Shown: one piece after another, positions 8,874-18,226 of the stretch | How the letters are laid out: each line of letters opens with the position of its first letter | Numbering within the stretch: position 1 is the stretch's first letter | Origin: Elizabethkingia argenteiflava | Lineage (GTDB): Bacteria; Bacteroidota; Bacteroidia; Flavobacteriales; Weeksellaceae | Reading direction: 5' to 3' | Assembly: GCF_009904105.1 (NCBI RefSeq) | Contig: NZ_JAAABJ010000641.1 | Span: forward strand, 62,001 to 126,000 | Length of the DNA stretch: 64,000 bases | Notes under the pieces: generated by a model | Told to the model about the DNA's origin: nothing | Database searches by the model: none | What the model saw: only the letters and a program-made list of their open reading frames with translations | Translations under genes and position numbers: made by a program

Positions 8874-11723
8874 ATGCCAAAAATTAGATTGAATAAAGCG
8901 GTAAAGGAACTTAACATCTCTATCCCCAGAGCTGTAGAATATCTGCAGTCCAAAGGAATTGAAGTGGAAAGTAATCCCAACGCTCTATTAGAAAGCGAGG
9001 CATTTTCTGCATTGGAAGCTGAGTTCCGCAAAGATGGTGAACAGAAGAAAGCTTCCCATGAGGTCGTCATCTCTAAGGTTCCAGAGGAAAAGCTGGAAAT
9101 CGAAGAAGAAGAGGTTAGGCCTGAGGTGATAAGAGCCAAAGCAGCACCCCAGGTGGGCGCAAAAATTTTAGGGAAAATTGATTTAGGAGAAATCGATAAG
9201 CCCAAAACTTCCGAAGAAGTAGTGACTCCACCAGTTCCTGAAGTGAAAACCGACAGGGAGGAGCCCATTTCTGAAAAGCCAGAGGTCATTCCACCTCAGG
9301 AGCAGGAATTTAAAGTTTTAGGTAAAATAGATTTATCTCAGATTAAATCGGATAGGCCTAAGCATTCTGATAAAAAAAACAAAAAAGCAGAAGCTGTAAA
9401 AAAAGAAACCCCTAAGGTGCATAAGGAAAAACACATCGTAAAACCACCTATTGAGAAAGTACGCGAAAGCAAACCTGTTGAGCCTTTGGTACCCCAAGAG
9501 CCTCAAAAAATTGAAACAGTTTATCAAAAACTCGATGGGCCTAAGATTCTAAAAGAAAAAGTAGACTTATCTCAGTTTCAGCAAAAACCTAAAAAAGAAA
9601 ATACTACGGATAGCTCTTTTAAAAAGAAGAGAAAACGAATTACCAAAGAAGGAGGAGGCAATCAGGCTCAGAATAATAACCAAGGTGGAAACACTAATAA
9701 TAACAGCGATAGAAAACCTTTTAATAGAGGGAACCAGCAGGGTGGAAATAACCGAGGTGGAGCTAAGAAAGGCGGTCATAACAATAATAGGCGAGATAAG
9801 GTTATGCCTGTTGAGTTGACGGACGAGCAAGTTAAAAATCAGATTAAAGAAACTTTAGAAAAGCTTACCAATAAAGGAGGAAAATCTAAAGGTGCGAAGC
9901 ATAGAAGAGAAAAAAGATCCTTCAGAAAAGAGCGCGATGAACTTCAGCAGGAGTTAGAAGCACAAGACAGAACGCTTAAAGTTACCGAATTTATTACTGT
10001 AAGCGAATTGGCAAGCCTTATGAATGTGAGCCCTACCGAAGTGATTTCTGCTTGTTTTTCTTTAGGAGTAATGGTAACCATGAACCAGCGTTTAGAGGCT
10101 GATACACTTACCTTAGTAGCCGATGAATTTGGGTATAAAATAGAGTTCTCTGATGCAGATATAGATGATGCCTCTTTAGAAGAAGAAGTCGATGCAGAGG
10201 AAGACTTGAAAAAACGTGCACCTATCGTTACTGTAATGGGGCATGTGGATCACGGGAAAACATCTCTCTTGGATTATATTCGTAAAGCCAATGTAATTGC
10301 AGGAGAATCAGGTGGTATTACCCAGCATATTGGTGCTTATAATGTGAAGATTGAGAGTGGTGAAAAAATTACATTCTTAGATACGCCAGGACACGAGGCT
10401 TTTACAGCCATGCGTGCACGCGGAGCCCAGGTTACTGATATTGCTATTATTGTAATTGCTGCTGATGATGATGTGATGCCACAAACCAAAGAGGCTATTG
10501 CTCATGCCCAAGCCGCAGGCGTACCCATGATTATAGCTATTAATAAAGTAGATAAGCCAAATGCGAATCCTGATAGAATTCGGGAACAGTTATCGGGCAT
10601 GAATATTTTAGTCGAAGAATGGGGAGGAAATGTTCAGTCTCAAGAAATCTCTGCTAAGTTTGGGAATAATGTGGATTTACTGTTAGAAAAAGTATTAATT
10701 CAGGCCGAGTTATTAGACTTAAAATCGAATCCGCATAAGAATTCTTCAGGGGTAGTGATTGAAGCTGCTTTAGATAAAGGAAGGGGCTATGTAGCTACTA
10801 TGTTGGTGCAAAATGGTACACTTAAAGTCGGAGACTATGTATTGGCCGGGAAAAATCATGGTAAAGTAAAAGCGATGTTGGATGAAAGAGGAAAACCGAT
10901 GAAAGAAGCCGGACCTTCTATACCTACGACGATTCTCGGTTTGGATGGAGCTCCTGCAGCAGGCGATAAGTTTAGGATTTTTGAAGATGAAAGAGAAGCC
11001 AAAAGCATTGCTACTAAGCGTGAGCAGCTTCAGCGAGAACAAACCATTAGAACTAAAAAACATCTGACTCTCGACGAGATTGGGCGTCGTATAGCCTTGG
11101 GAGACTTTAAGGAATTGAATATTATCCTAAAAGGTGATGTTGATGGCTCTGTAGAGGCACTTTCTGATATGTTACAAAGGCTATCTACTGAAGAGATACA
11201 TATCAGTATACTCCACAAGGGGGTAGGGCAGATTACAGAATCGGATGTGTTATTAGCTTCTGCCTCAGATGCGATTATCATTGGCTTTAATGTTAGAGCA
11301 GGCAGCAATGCTAAGGACTTAGCAGACAAGGAAGAGATTGAAATCAGAACCTATTCTGTTATTTACGATGCGATTGATGAGGTTAAAGAAGCCATGGAAG
11401 GGATGTTGTCTCCGGAAATTAAAGAACAGGTGATTGGAAATGTGGAGATTCGAGAGACCTTTAAAATCTCTAAAGTCGGAACTATTGCCGGATGTATGGT
11501 TTTGAGTGGAAAAATAACCAGAAACTCTAAGATTCGATTAATTCGAGAGGGAATCGTCCAGTATACCGGAGAGCTGGAGAGCTTAAAACGCTTTAAAGAT
11601 GATGTAAAAGAAGTAACCAAAGGCTATGAATGCGGATTGAATATTAAAGGCTATAACGATATCGAAATTGGCGATGTGTTAGAAGTTTACGAAGAAATAT
11701 CTGTAAAGAAAAAGCTAAAATAA
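8874..11723 (+). CDS. infB: Translation initiation factor IF-2
   Basis: The 949-residue GTPase places initiator tRNA on the ribosome. The N-terminal IF2 domain (about 1-50) is followed by a long lysine/glutamate-rich linker. The linker contains a three-times repeated motif (K-[VI]-L-G-K-[IV]-D-L, residues 97-107, 147-157 and 224-235) and an Asn/Gly-rich tract (about 258-308). The G domain starts with GHVDHGKT (456-463), then DTPGHEAF and NKVDKPNA; beta-barrel and C-terminal domains follow. It is the last gene of the rimP operon and ends 34 bp before a strong terminator. The linker is much longer than in E. coli but normal for flavobacteria. Confidence 0.97.
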   Translation: MPKIRLNKAVKELNISIPRAVEYLQSKGIEVESNPNALLESEAFSALEAEFRKDGEQKKASHEVVISKVPEEKLEIEEEEVRPEVIRAKAAPQVGAKILGKIDLGEIDKPKTSEEVVTPPVPEVKTDREEPISEKPEVIPPQEQEFKVLGKIDLSQIKSDRPKHSDKKNKKAEAVKKETPKVHKEKHIVKPPIEKVRESKPVEPLVPQEPQKIETVYQKLDGPKILKEKVDLSQFQQKPKKENTTDSSFKKKRKRITKEGGGNQAQNNNQGGNTNNNSDRKPFNRGNQQGGNNRGGAKKGGHNNNRRDKVMPVELTDEQVKNQIKETLEKLTNKGGKSKGAKHRREKRSFRKERDELQQELEAQDRTLKVTEFITVSELASLMNVSPTEVISACFSLGVMVTMNQRLEADTLTLVADEFGYKIEFSDADIDDASLEEEVDAEEDLKKRAPIVTVMGHVDHGKTSLLDYIRKANVIAGESGGITQHIGAYNVKIESGEKITFLDTPGHEAFTAMRARGAQVTDIAIIVIAADDDVMPQTKEAIAHAQAAGVPMIIAINKVDKPNANPDRIREQLSGMNILVEEWGGNVQSQEISAKFGNNVDLLLEKVLIQAELLDLKSNPHKNSSGVVIEAALDKGRGYVATMLVQNGTLKVGDYVLAGKNHGKVKAMLDERGKPMKEAGPSIPTTILGLDGAPAAGDKFRIFEDEREAKSIATKREQLQREQTIRTKKHLTLDEIGRRIALGDFKELNIILKGDVDGSVEALSDMLQRLSTEEIHISILHKGVGQITESDVLLASASDAIIIGFNVRAGSNAKDLADKEEIEIRTYSVIYDAIDEVKEAMEGMLSPEIKEQVIGNVEIRETFKISKVGTIAGCMVLSGKITRNSKIRLIREGIVQYTGELESLKRFKDDVKEVTKGYECGLNIKGYNDIEIGDVLEVYEEISVKKKLK

Positions 11724-11757
11724 ATCAGCTGGATTGCTCTGCAGCAACAGGTAAATT

Positions 11758-11795
11758 AAAGGGACTGTATTTCTTAAATACAGTCCCTTTTTATA
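11758..11795 (+). terminator. Intrinsic terminator of the rimP-nusA-infB operon
   Basis: A perfect 15-bp stem (11758-11772 with 11776-11790) closed by a CTT loop and followed by T's. It lies 34 bp after the infB stop. Confidence 0.92.
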
Positions 11796-12033
11796 TAATC
11801 AATAGAGATACAGATTATTGTGTTCTAAAAAATCATGTGATCTTGATATCTCCATAACATGGCTTATTCGTATGTGTAAATTGTGTCGTTTTGAAAGGAA
11901 TGCTATGTTTATATTAAAAAAAATTTTAGATGCCTTTATTTATTTGGGGAATAAATTTGCTTTTTTTCGGGGGTTTAGGCAATAAAAAGTCTTTAAAAGG
12001 TATTTATTCATAAGTATTTTCACGCAATCAAAA

Positions 12034-12099
12034 TAATTTTGCATATGTTAATGTTTTTTAACACATTTGTTTGTTTAAATATTAAAAGATGTTAATATG
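12034..12099 (+). promoter_or_regulatory. Promoter box and conserved leader of the first susC
   Basis: TAATTTTG at 12034-12041 fits TAnnTTTG. The 59 bases from 12041 through the ATG match 18171-18229, in front of the second susC, at 52 of 59 positions without gaps. The leader contains a small inverted repeat, GTTAA/TTAAC, at 12047-12062. No clear -33 TTG is present. The upstream stretch 11796-12033 holds nothing else I recognise. Confidence 0.6.
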
Positions 12100-14898
12100 G
12101 ATTTGAAAATTAAGGTTTTGAGTGCAGGCGTCTTGTTCTTTTTAGGGCAAATTATGTTTGCACAAAAGATACAGCGTGATACAGCGACTTCGACTAAAAA
12201 CATTGAAGAGGTAGTGGTAACCGGTTATCAAAAGAAAAAGCAGGCAACAGTCTCTCAGGCTATTTCTGTAGTGAGTGGTGATCAGCTTAAGCAGAATGCC
12301 CCTACAACATCTATAGGGAACGCAGTGCAAGGAAAGGCTGCCGGTGTTTTTGTCCAAAGTTATACCGGTCAACCCGGATCTACAGCTACCATTCTTGTTA
12401 GAGGTGTGGGTGGAGTAGGAGGATCTTCGGAGCCTGCTTATATTGTTAATGGAATGTATATGACGGCTAGACAGTTTAGTGCTATAAATCCTGCGGATGT
12501 AGAGTCTATATCAATTCTTAAAGATGCTGCAGCAACATCTATTTATGGGGCTCGGGGATCAAATGGCGTGGTGGTGGTTACCACAAAGAGTGGGGCAAAT
12601 ATGAAAACTGTATTCTTTGTGGAATCAAAATACGGTTATTCTGAAAAATTAAAGGACAATAATTTTAGTATGATGAATGCGAATGAATTATTGAATTTTC
12701 AGAATAAGCTTGGTTTTTTAGGTTTTCAGCAACGTTCAAAGCAAGAGATAGATAGGTTGGCTTTATATAATCATAATTGGCAAAACACTCTTTTGAGGAA
12801 TTCTGCAGTTCAGTCCTTTCTATTGACAGCCCAGGGAGGATCTAATAAAAATACTTTTTATTATTCCTTAGGATATGATAGTGATACTGGGATATTGAAA
12901 GATGTTAAGGGTATTGACCGATATACGGGGACATTCAACTTTTCTAATCAATTAACAAAAAAGCTTAAAGTTGGGGTAAACTTAGGGTTTCAGTTTCAGG
13001 AGACTAATAATTTTCTAGATCGATTTAATTCCCAAAATCCATTTGCAGCTATGTATATGTACGCACCATTTGAACCTGTTTATAATTCCGATGGATCATA
13101 TAATCAGACAATGTCTGCAGGATCAAATGTTGTGGAGCAAATTAGAACATATACCATGAATGAGAAAAGATTTAGATTGCCTGCAACGGTGTATGGAGAG
13201 TATAAAATATTCGATGATCTTAAGTTTAAAACCACATTTAACGGATTGTATGATTGGTACTATGCTAAAAACAAAATATCTAAAGGATCTACATTAGATC
13301 TTGTGCTTTATGGGAAACCAACGGGTAGCCTTAGTACGAATTCTTTTTATACCTTTAATTACACCTTTAATAACAGCTTAAATTATCATAAAAATATAGG
13401 GGAACATACAATCGATGTATTAGCATTTACAGAATTTAACAGAAACTTTGTGGAAACCTTAAATGCTAGTGCTATAGGTTTTAAATCTCCCAATTTGGAT
13501 GTACCAGATAATACGCTCCCTTCTGACAGAAGTAGATATACCGGAAAAAAAACAATATCCTCACTGATGAGTTATGCAGGAATTTTAAACTATGATTATG
13601 CTAAAAAATATATTGTTTCTGGGTCTATAAGAAGAGATGGCTCTTCAAAATTTGGAGAAAACAATAAATATGGAACATTTTGGTCTGTGAGTGGTGCTTG
13701 GAATATTGCTCAAGAGGAGTTTTTTAAAACAGATTTATTCAATGATCTGAAGTTAAGGGTATCGTATGGTACTACGGGTAATGACGCGAATATTATTGAA
13801 TACGTTAATGTCTCCAATGTTTCATATGGTATTTATGGAACATATCCTACCCTTTATCCTTTTAGAGATACAAACAATAATAACATACAAGGTAATACGA
13901 ATGTAAAATGGGAAACCAATAAAATTACGGGTTTAGGAGTTGATTTTAGTCTTATGCGAAGAAGACTTCGCGGAGCCGTAGAAGTTTATCAGAATAAGAG
14001 AAAAGATTTTATTCAACTTCTTCCATTCTCCGATGATGAAGGAGGCTATTCAGCCTATACGAATGCGGGTAATATAACTCAAAAAGGCTTAGAAGTTCAA
14101 GTTTCAGCGGATATCATTAAAACAAAGGATTTAAGTTGGGCATTGAGAGCCAACAGTTCATGGCAAAAAAGTAGATTGGATAAATTAGCTGATGGAGAAA
14201 GAGAGCGGTATTTAGGTTACACTAATTTAGCAGTAGGGGAAGCTCCATATACATTTTACAATGTTCGTTTTGCAGGTGTCAATCCTGAAACCGGAGCGGC
14301 ACAATATTATACGAAAAGTGGAGAGATAACAACTACCTATAATCCAGCGGATGCGGTGCTATTAAAAGGTAAAACTCCTTTTCCTAAGGCATTTGGAGGA
14401 TTTGGTACTTCTTTTAAGTACAAAGGATTTGATTTAGATGCGGATTTTGTATTTAAACTTGGAGGCTATACTTACAATAATATGTGGCAGATGGCAGTAG
14501 ACCCAGATTTTGCAGTTAGAGGATGGAATGTCGCAAAAGAAGCTGCCAATTTTTGGCAAGCCCCCGGAGATAATGGAGTTTTTCAAAGAATTAATAACGG
14601 AGGTGGAGGGATAAAAGATTCCGATCAATTTATAGAAAAAAATGATTATTTAAGATTTAGAACCTTAACTTTAGGCTATACTTTTGATAAATCTTTTCTA
14701 GGAGAAGGAGCTCCTGTTAATAAGATGAGGGTGTATATTCAAGGGCAAAATCTAGTCACATGGACGAAGTTTCATGGAGAACCCGAGGTGTCTCTAGGGT
14801 CGGCTGATGCACCGATGCTTTTCGTTCCGGGAGCGTATAATTTATATACATATCCTATGACGAAAACAGTATTGATGGGAATACAGTTAGACTTTTAA
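12097..14898 (+). CDS. SusC/RagA-type TonB-dependent outer-membrane transporter (pair 1)
   Basis: The 933-residue protein is an outer-membrane channel that imports its ligand using TonB energy, capped by its SusD partner. It has a signal peptide (1-23, ending MFAQ) and a TonB box IEEVVVTGY at 36-44. The plug has the SusC signature ISILKDAAATSIYGARG, and a beta-barrel ends in LDF. The carboxypeptidase-like N-terminal extension seen in many SusC proteins is missing: the TonB box comes within 15 residues of the signal peptide. susD follows after 20 bp. No enzyme gene nearby shows the cargo. Confidence 0.93.
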   Translation: MDLKIKVLSAGVLFFLGQIMFAQKIQRDTATSTKNIEEVVVTGYQKKKQATVSQAISVVSGDQLKQNAPTTSIGNAVQGKAAGVFVQSYTGQPGSTATILVRGVGGVGGSSEPAYIVNGMYMTARQFSAINPADVESISILKDAAATSIYGARGSNGVVVVTTKSGANMKTVFFVESKYGYSEKLKDNNFSMMNANELLNFQNKLGFLGFQQRSKQEIDRLALYNHNWQNTLLRNSAVQSFLLTAQGGSNKNTFYYSLGYDSDTGILKDVKGIDRYTGTFNFSNQLTKKLKVGVNLGFQFQETNNFLDRFNSQNPFAAMYMYAPFEPVYNSDGSYNQTMSAGSNVVEQIRTYTMNEKRFRLPATVYGEYKIFDDLKFKTTFNGLYDWYYAKNKISKGSTLDLVLYGKPTGSLSTNSFYTFNYTFNNSLNYHKNIGEHTIDVLAFTEFNRNFVETLNASAIGFKSPNLDVPDNTLPSDRSRYTGKKTISSLMSYAGILNYDYAKKYIVSGSIRRDGSSKFGENNKYGTFWSVSGAWNIAQEEFFKTDLFNDLKLRVSYGTTGNDANIIEYVNVSNVSYGIYGTYPTLYPFRDTNNNNIQGNTNVKWETNKITGLGVDFSLMRRRLRGAVEVYQNKRKDFIQLLPFSDDEGGYSAYTNAGNITQKGLEVQVSADIIKTKDLSWALRANSSWQKSRLDKLADGERERYLGYTNLAVGEAPYTFYNVRFAGVNPETGAAQYYTKSGEITTTYNPADAVLLKGKTPFPKAFGGFGTSFKYKGFDLDADFVFKLGGYTYNNMWQMAVDPDFAVRGWNVAKEAANFWQAPGDNGVFQRINNGGGGIKDSDQFIEKNDYLRFRTLTLGYTFDKSFLGEGAPVNKMRVYIQGQNLVTWTKFHGEPEVSLGSADAPMLFVPGAYNLYTYPMTKTVLMGIQLDF

Positions 14899-14918
14899 TA
14901 ATTTAAATTTCGTATAAA

Positions 14919-16388
14919 ATGAAAAAACATATCATAAAGTTGAGTTTGTTTGTTGTTTTGGGAGCATTAGTTTTGAATTCATGTGAGAGGGAGTTGGATC
15001 AGATTTCTTCGTCTTCAGAGGAAAACTCTATTGCAATGAATAGACCAGAATCATTTAGAGCTGCCGTGGATGGAGCTTATTCAGCATTTAAGGATGAGGG
15101 CTATTATAAAGGTGATAAAAAAGGGGGTGGGCAAATAATTATGGCGGATATAATTTCCGATAATGCCGTAATGAATATGAATGGAAGAGGATCAAATAAA
15201 GCCGCTTCTAATTTTGAGTTTGACGCGGATAATGATCAAGTAACATCTCTATTCATAGCAGCTTATCACGTAATTTCAAGAGCGAATTTTGTGCTTAAAT
15301 ATATTAATAATGGAGTATTAACGGGAGCGGCTAAAAAAAATATTGAGGCAGAAGCAAGAGGAATTCGCGCAATCGCACATTTTGATATCGTTAGGACTTA
15401 CTGCAAAATTCCTACTCAGTCATCGGATGCCAACAAATCAATTGGAATAGGATATAAAGAAATCTTTAATCCAGATAATAAATCCGGAACCAGAGACTTA
15501 AGTGTAGAACAAGTATATGATAAGATTATAGCAGATTTATTATTTGCGGCCAATAATATAACGCAGAATGACACAGATAAATCGAGATTGAGTAAATCGG
15601 CTATTTATGGAATTCTTTCACGAGTATATTTATATAAAGGGGACTACGAAAATACTATAAAATATGGGCAATTATCCTTGGGAATATCTCCGAGTATTAC
15701 TTCTATAGATAATTTTAAAAGTGTTTGGAAAACGACCTCAAGTACTAGTTTTGATGGTGTTTTATTTCAAATTGCAAACTCACCATCGGAAGGAGTGACT
15801 GTTGGTTTTGCATATAATCAATTGCTTAAAGATGGATATAGAAGTGAATATGTAGTAGATTATGATTTTTTTAATTCTTATTCGGATAAAGATATTAGAA
15901 AAAAAGTATATTATACGACAAGTGATTACCTCGGGAACACCTATAATCATATTACCAAATGGGCCTCAGTAGGGGGGAGCTTAGGAGTAGTGCCTATTAA
16001 ATACATTCGATCTGCTGAAGTATTATTAAATGTTGCAGAGGCCTCTTATAGAAAGGGTAAATTCTCTATTGCCCTCACCTTATTAAATGAATTGAGAACT
16101 CAGAGGTATGAAGGTTATACTCCTGGTAATGAATCCGGCACATCTTTGTTGGAGGCTATTTTACAAGAGAGAAGATTTGAGTTAGCTTTTGAAAATGATA
16201 GATGGTATACCCTGAAAAGGCTAGGATTAAGTGTAAATAGATCGGGCAAAGGATTTTATGCTAATGGTAAAGGAGAAGCTTCTGCACGACAAAATCTGGA
16301 GGTAGGCAATTATAAATGGCAGTGGCCAATCTCAAATTCTACTATTCAGAAAAGTAATCAAAAGATTAAACAAAATCCGGGTTACTAG
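14919..16388 (+). CDS. SusD/RagB-type nutrient-binding lipoprotein (pair 1)
   Basis: The 489-residue lipoprotein forms the lid over its SusC channel on the cell surface. The signal peptide ends in the lipobox LNSC with the lipidated Cys at 22, followed by ERELDQ, a common SusD start. TPR-like helices follow, with AIAHFDIVRTY near 150, and the late SusD motif (LLNELRTQR, then ILQERRFELAFENDRWYTLKRLG) is clear. It lies 20 bp after its susC and is closed by the terminator at 16478. The ligand is unknown. Confidence 0.93.
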   Translation: MKKHIIKLSLFVVLGALVLNSCERELDQISSSSEENSIAMNRPESFRAAVDGAYSAFKDEGYYKGDKKGGGQIIMADIISDNAVMNMNGRGSNKAASNFEFDADNDQVTSLFIAAYHVISRANFVLKYINNGVLTGAAKKNIEAEARGIRAIAHFDIVRTYCKIPTQSSDANKSIGIGYKEIFNPDNKSGTRDLSVEQVYDKIIADLLFAANNITQNDTDKSRLSKSAIYGILSRVYLYKGDYENTIKYGQLSLGISPSITSIDNFKSVWKTTSSTSFDGVLFQIANSPSEGVTVGFAYNQLLKDGYRSEYVVDYDFFNSYSDKDIRKKVYYTTSDYLGNTYNHITKWASVGGSLGVVPIKYIRSAEVLLNVAEASYRKGKFSIALTLLNELRTQRYEGYTPGNESGTSLLEAILQERRFELAFENDRWYTLKRLGLSVNRSGKGFYANGKGEASARQNLEVGNYKWQWPISNSTIQKSNQKIKQNPGY

Positions 16389-16477
16389 ATGTCGTTAATA
16401 TAATACCTTATCTTAGCAGTTATTTTGTATATGCTGATGGCTGATAGTCAAGGCGCTTAAGAATAACTGTGTAAATA

Positions 16478-16516
16478 AAAATTAAGGTGGGCTTAGAAGC
16501 CCACCTTAATTTTTTG
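16478..16516 (+). terminator. Intrinsic terminator after susC-susD pair 1
   Basis: A near-perfect 17-bp inverted repeat (16478-16494 with 16497-16513) with an AG loop and a T-run. It lies about 90 bp after the susD stop and just before the degenerate insertion element. Confidence 0.9.
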
Positions 16517-16560
16517 TATCATTTGATAAACCCAGTTTTTATGATAAAAGATTTTTAAAA

Positions 16561-17920
16561 AGTATTGTCCCACCAACTGTGTGATTTAAAAAAAATATTC
16601 TGGAAAATTTTGATTTCTTAGAGCTGAAAAAAAAATCACGAAAATAACTTTTGATTAACTTTAAGCATTACATCGTTATGATGGAGAAATAGGATTTCTT
16701 AAACAACAAAGATTTTTACAAATCCTTTTAAAAATGAAGAAGCATTAACGTTCTTCTTCAAGTAATTACACAAACGAACTGTAGAACATATGCTTGATGC
16801 AGACTTAGACTCTCATCTGGATCATGAAAAACATCAGAAATCTACCACTCGAAATTACTGCAACGGACATGGAAGTAAGAAAATAAAGTCATCGTTTGGA
16901 GAGTCTGAAATTAAAATTACAAGGGATGGTGAAGGAAATTTTGCGCCTGCATTAGTAAACAAAAGACACAATATTATTGATGATTTGGAAAACATCATCA
17001 TCTCATTCTATACCAAAGCAATCAGCGTAAGTGATATTGAAGAACGGATCCGTGAAATGTATGATTTAGAAGTCTCTACATCTACTATATCACGTGTTAC
17101 CAATGCTTTATCAAGTGAAGGGGAGGGTTGGCAGAACCGTCCTCTTGAAGATTTATATCTGATTGTCTGGATGTATGGAATTGTTTTCAAGGTAAAACTC
17201 CAAAGTCATTAATAAGCCCATTTATCTGGCTGTTGGACTCAATCGTGATGGCAGAAAGGAAGTATTAGGTATGTGGCTTGGAAAAAGTGAAAGTTCAGCC
17301 TTCTGGATGGGTGTTTTCACAGATTTAAAAGCTCGAGATGTGGAAGATATTCTCATCACCACTACCTATCATTTAAATAGATTTACCCAAACCGTTGGTG
17401 GTGTTTTCCGCAAATCTCAAACCCAAATTCGTGTTGTCCATCAGATTAGAAATGCTTGCAAATACGTCGTATGGAAGCAGAAAAGAATGCTCCGCCGATA
17501 TGAAGCATATTTACACCGCCGCTACAAAAAAAAGCTGCTCAAGCTGCTTTGGATAATTTTTAAGCAAAATGGGAAAGCAAATATCCTATACGCCACCATC
17601 ATGGAAAAACAATTGGGACGAATTAACCGTCTTTTTGAGTTTCCCATTCAAATTAGAAAAAATAATTTAAACAGCCAATTTAATTGAGAATCTGAATGGA
17701 AAAATCAGAAAATATACCAAAAATAAAATGTCTTCCGCTACAGTGATGCCATTTTGAAATCTGTTTATTTGGCATTAAAAGAAACCACTAAGAAATCGGC
17801 AATGCCAATCCAAAATTGGGGATTAATTTTAAACCAACTTATCCTTATTTTTGATAAAAGGCTCAGGTTATAAAAATCCAAGCCTAACTTTTTAACTTGC
17901 ACACTTAATGGGATAGTGTC
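16561..17920 (+). mobile_element. Degenerate IS256-family insertion sequence
   Basis: About 1.36 kb, the usual size for IS256. Imperfect terminal inverted repeats can be read: 16561-16580 (core TTGTCCCACCAACTGTGTG) and the reverse complement of 17901-17920 (core CTATCCCATTAAGTGTG). They agree at most positions and differ mainly by transitions, as expected after decay. I could not find a convincing target duplication. The element lies between susC-susD pairs 1 and 2 and contains one transposase pseudogene. Confidence 0.75.
16678..17873 (+). pseudogene. IS256-family (mutator type) transposase, multiply broken
   Basis: Pieces of an IS256 transposase can be joined across frames: SHLDHEKHQKS, KSSFGESEIKITRDGEG, LAVGLNRDGRKEVLGMWLG, VVHQIRNACKYVVWK, FEFPIQIRK and NLIENLNGKIRKYTK. 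Lesions seen are a TAG at 16690, an extra T near 16726-16730, a TAA at 16763, a frameshift near 17200, further shifts after 17480, and another near 17735. Two catalytic aspartates are replaced by Tyr (VWMYGIVF at 17174; TTYHLNRF at 17367). The two longest open pieces are 16790-17212 and 17271-17687. It cannot make an active enzyme. Confidence 0.88.
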
Positions 17921-18226
17921 TTATTTAACTTATTTTAATGTATATATGTCATGAATATTAGAATTTTACTTTAGGATTGATTATAACATTTATAGATGAT
18001 AAAAGTCTTAGGTTTGGGCGAAGCGAGCTTTTATTATTTTTTTGTAGATACAATTATTTTAAGGGCTATTTTTTTAGTTAAATGTGTAGTTTTTGTGAAG
18101 TATTTATCAATATATATATGTTTCAGTTATTTTGAATTTATTTGATTCTTAGAGTCTAAAAAAAAATTTTGCACATATTAATATTTTTTAACACATTTGC
18201 CTGTTTAAATATAAAAAAATGTTAAT
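17921..18226 (+). promoter_or_regulatory. Region between the IS remnant and the second susC, with conserved leader
   Basis: No gene. The last 60 bases (18171-18229) are the leader shared with the first susC. The -7 box there reads AAATTTTG, so its first T is changed relative to the pair 1 copy. A possible stem, ATAAAAG (17999-18005) with CTTTTAT (18028-18034), is followed by T's and could be a weak terminator of unknown origin. Confidence 0.45.

Noticed and set aside
11796-12033. Riboswitch in front of the first susC
   Set aside because: I looked for S-box, cobalamin and TPP landmarks here and before the second and third susC and found none; only the fourth pair has one.
16551-17930. Target-site duplication of the IS256 relic
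   Set aside because: Flanking 8-mers (TTTTAAAA and TTATTTAA) are only partly alike and AT-rich, so no duplication can be claimed.
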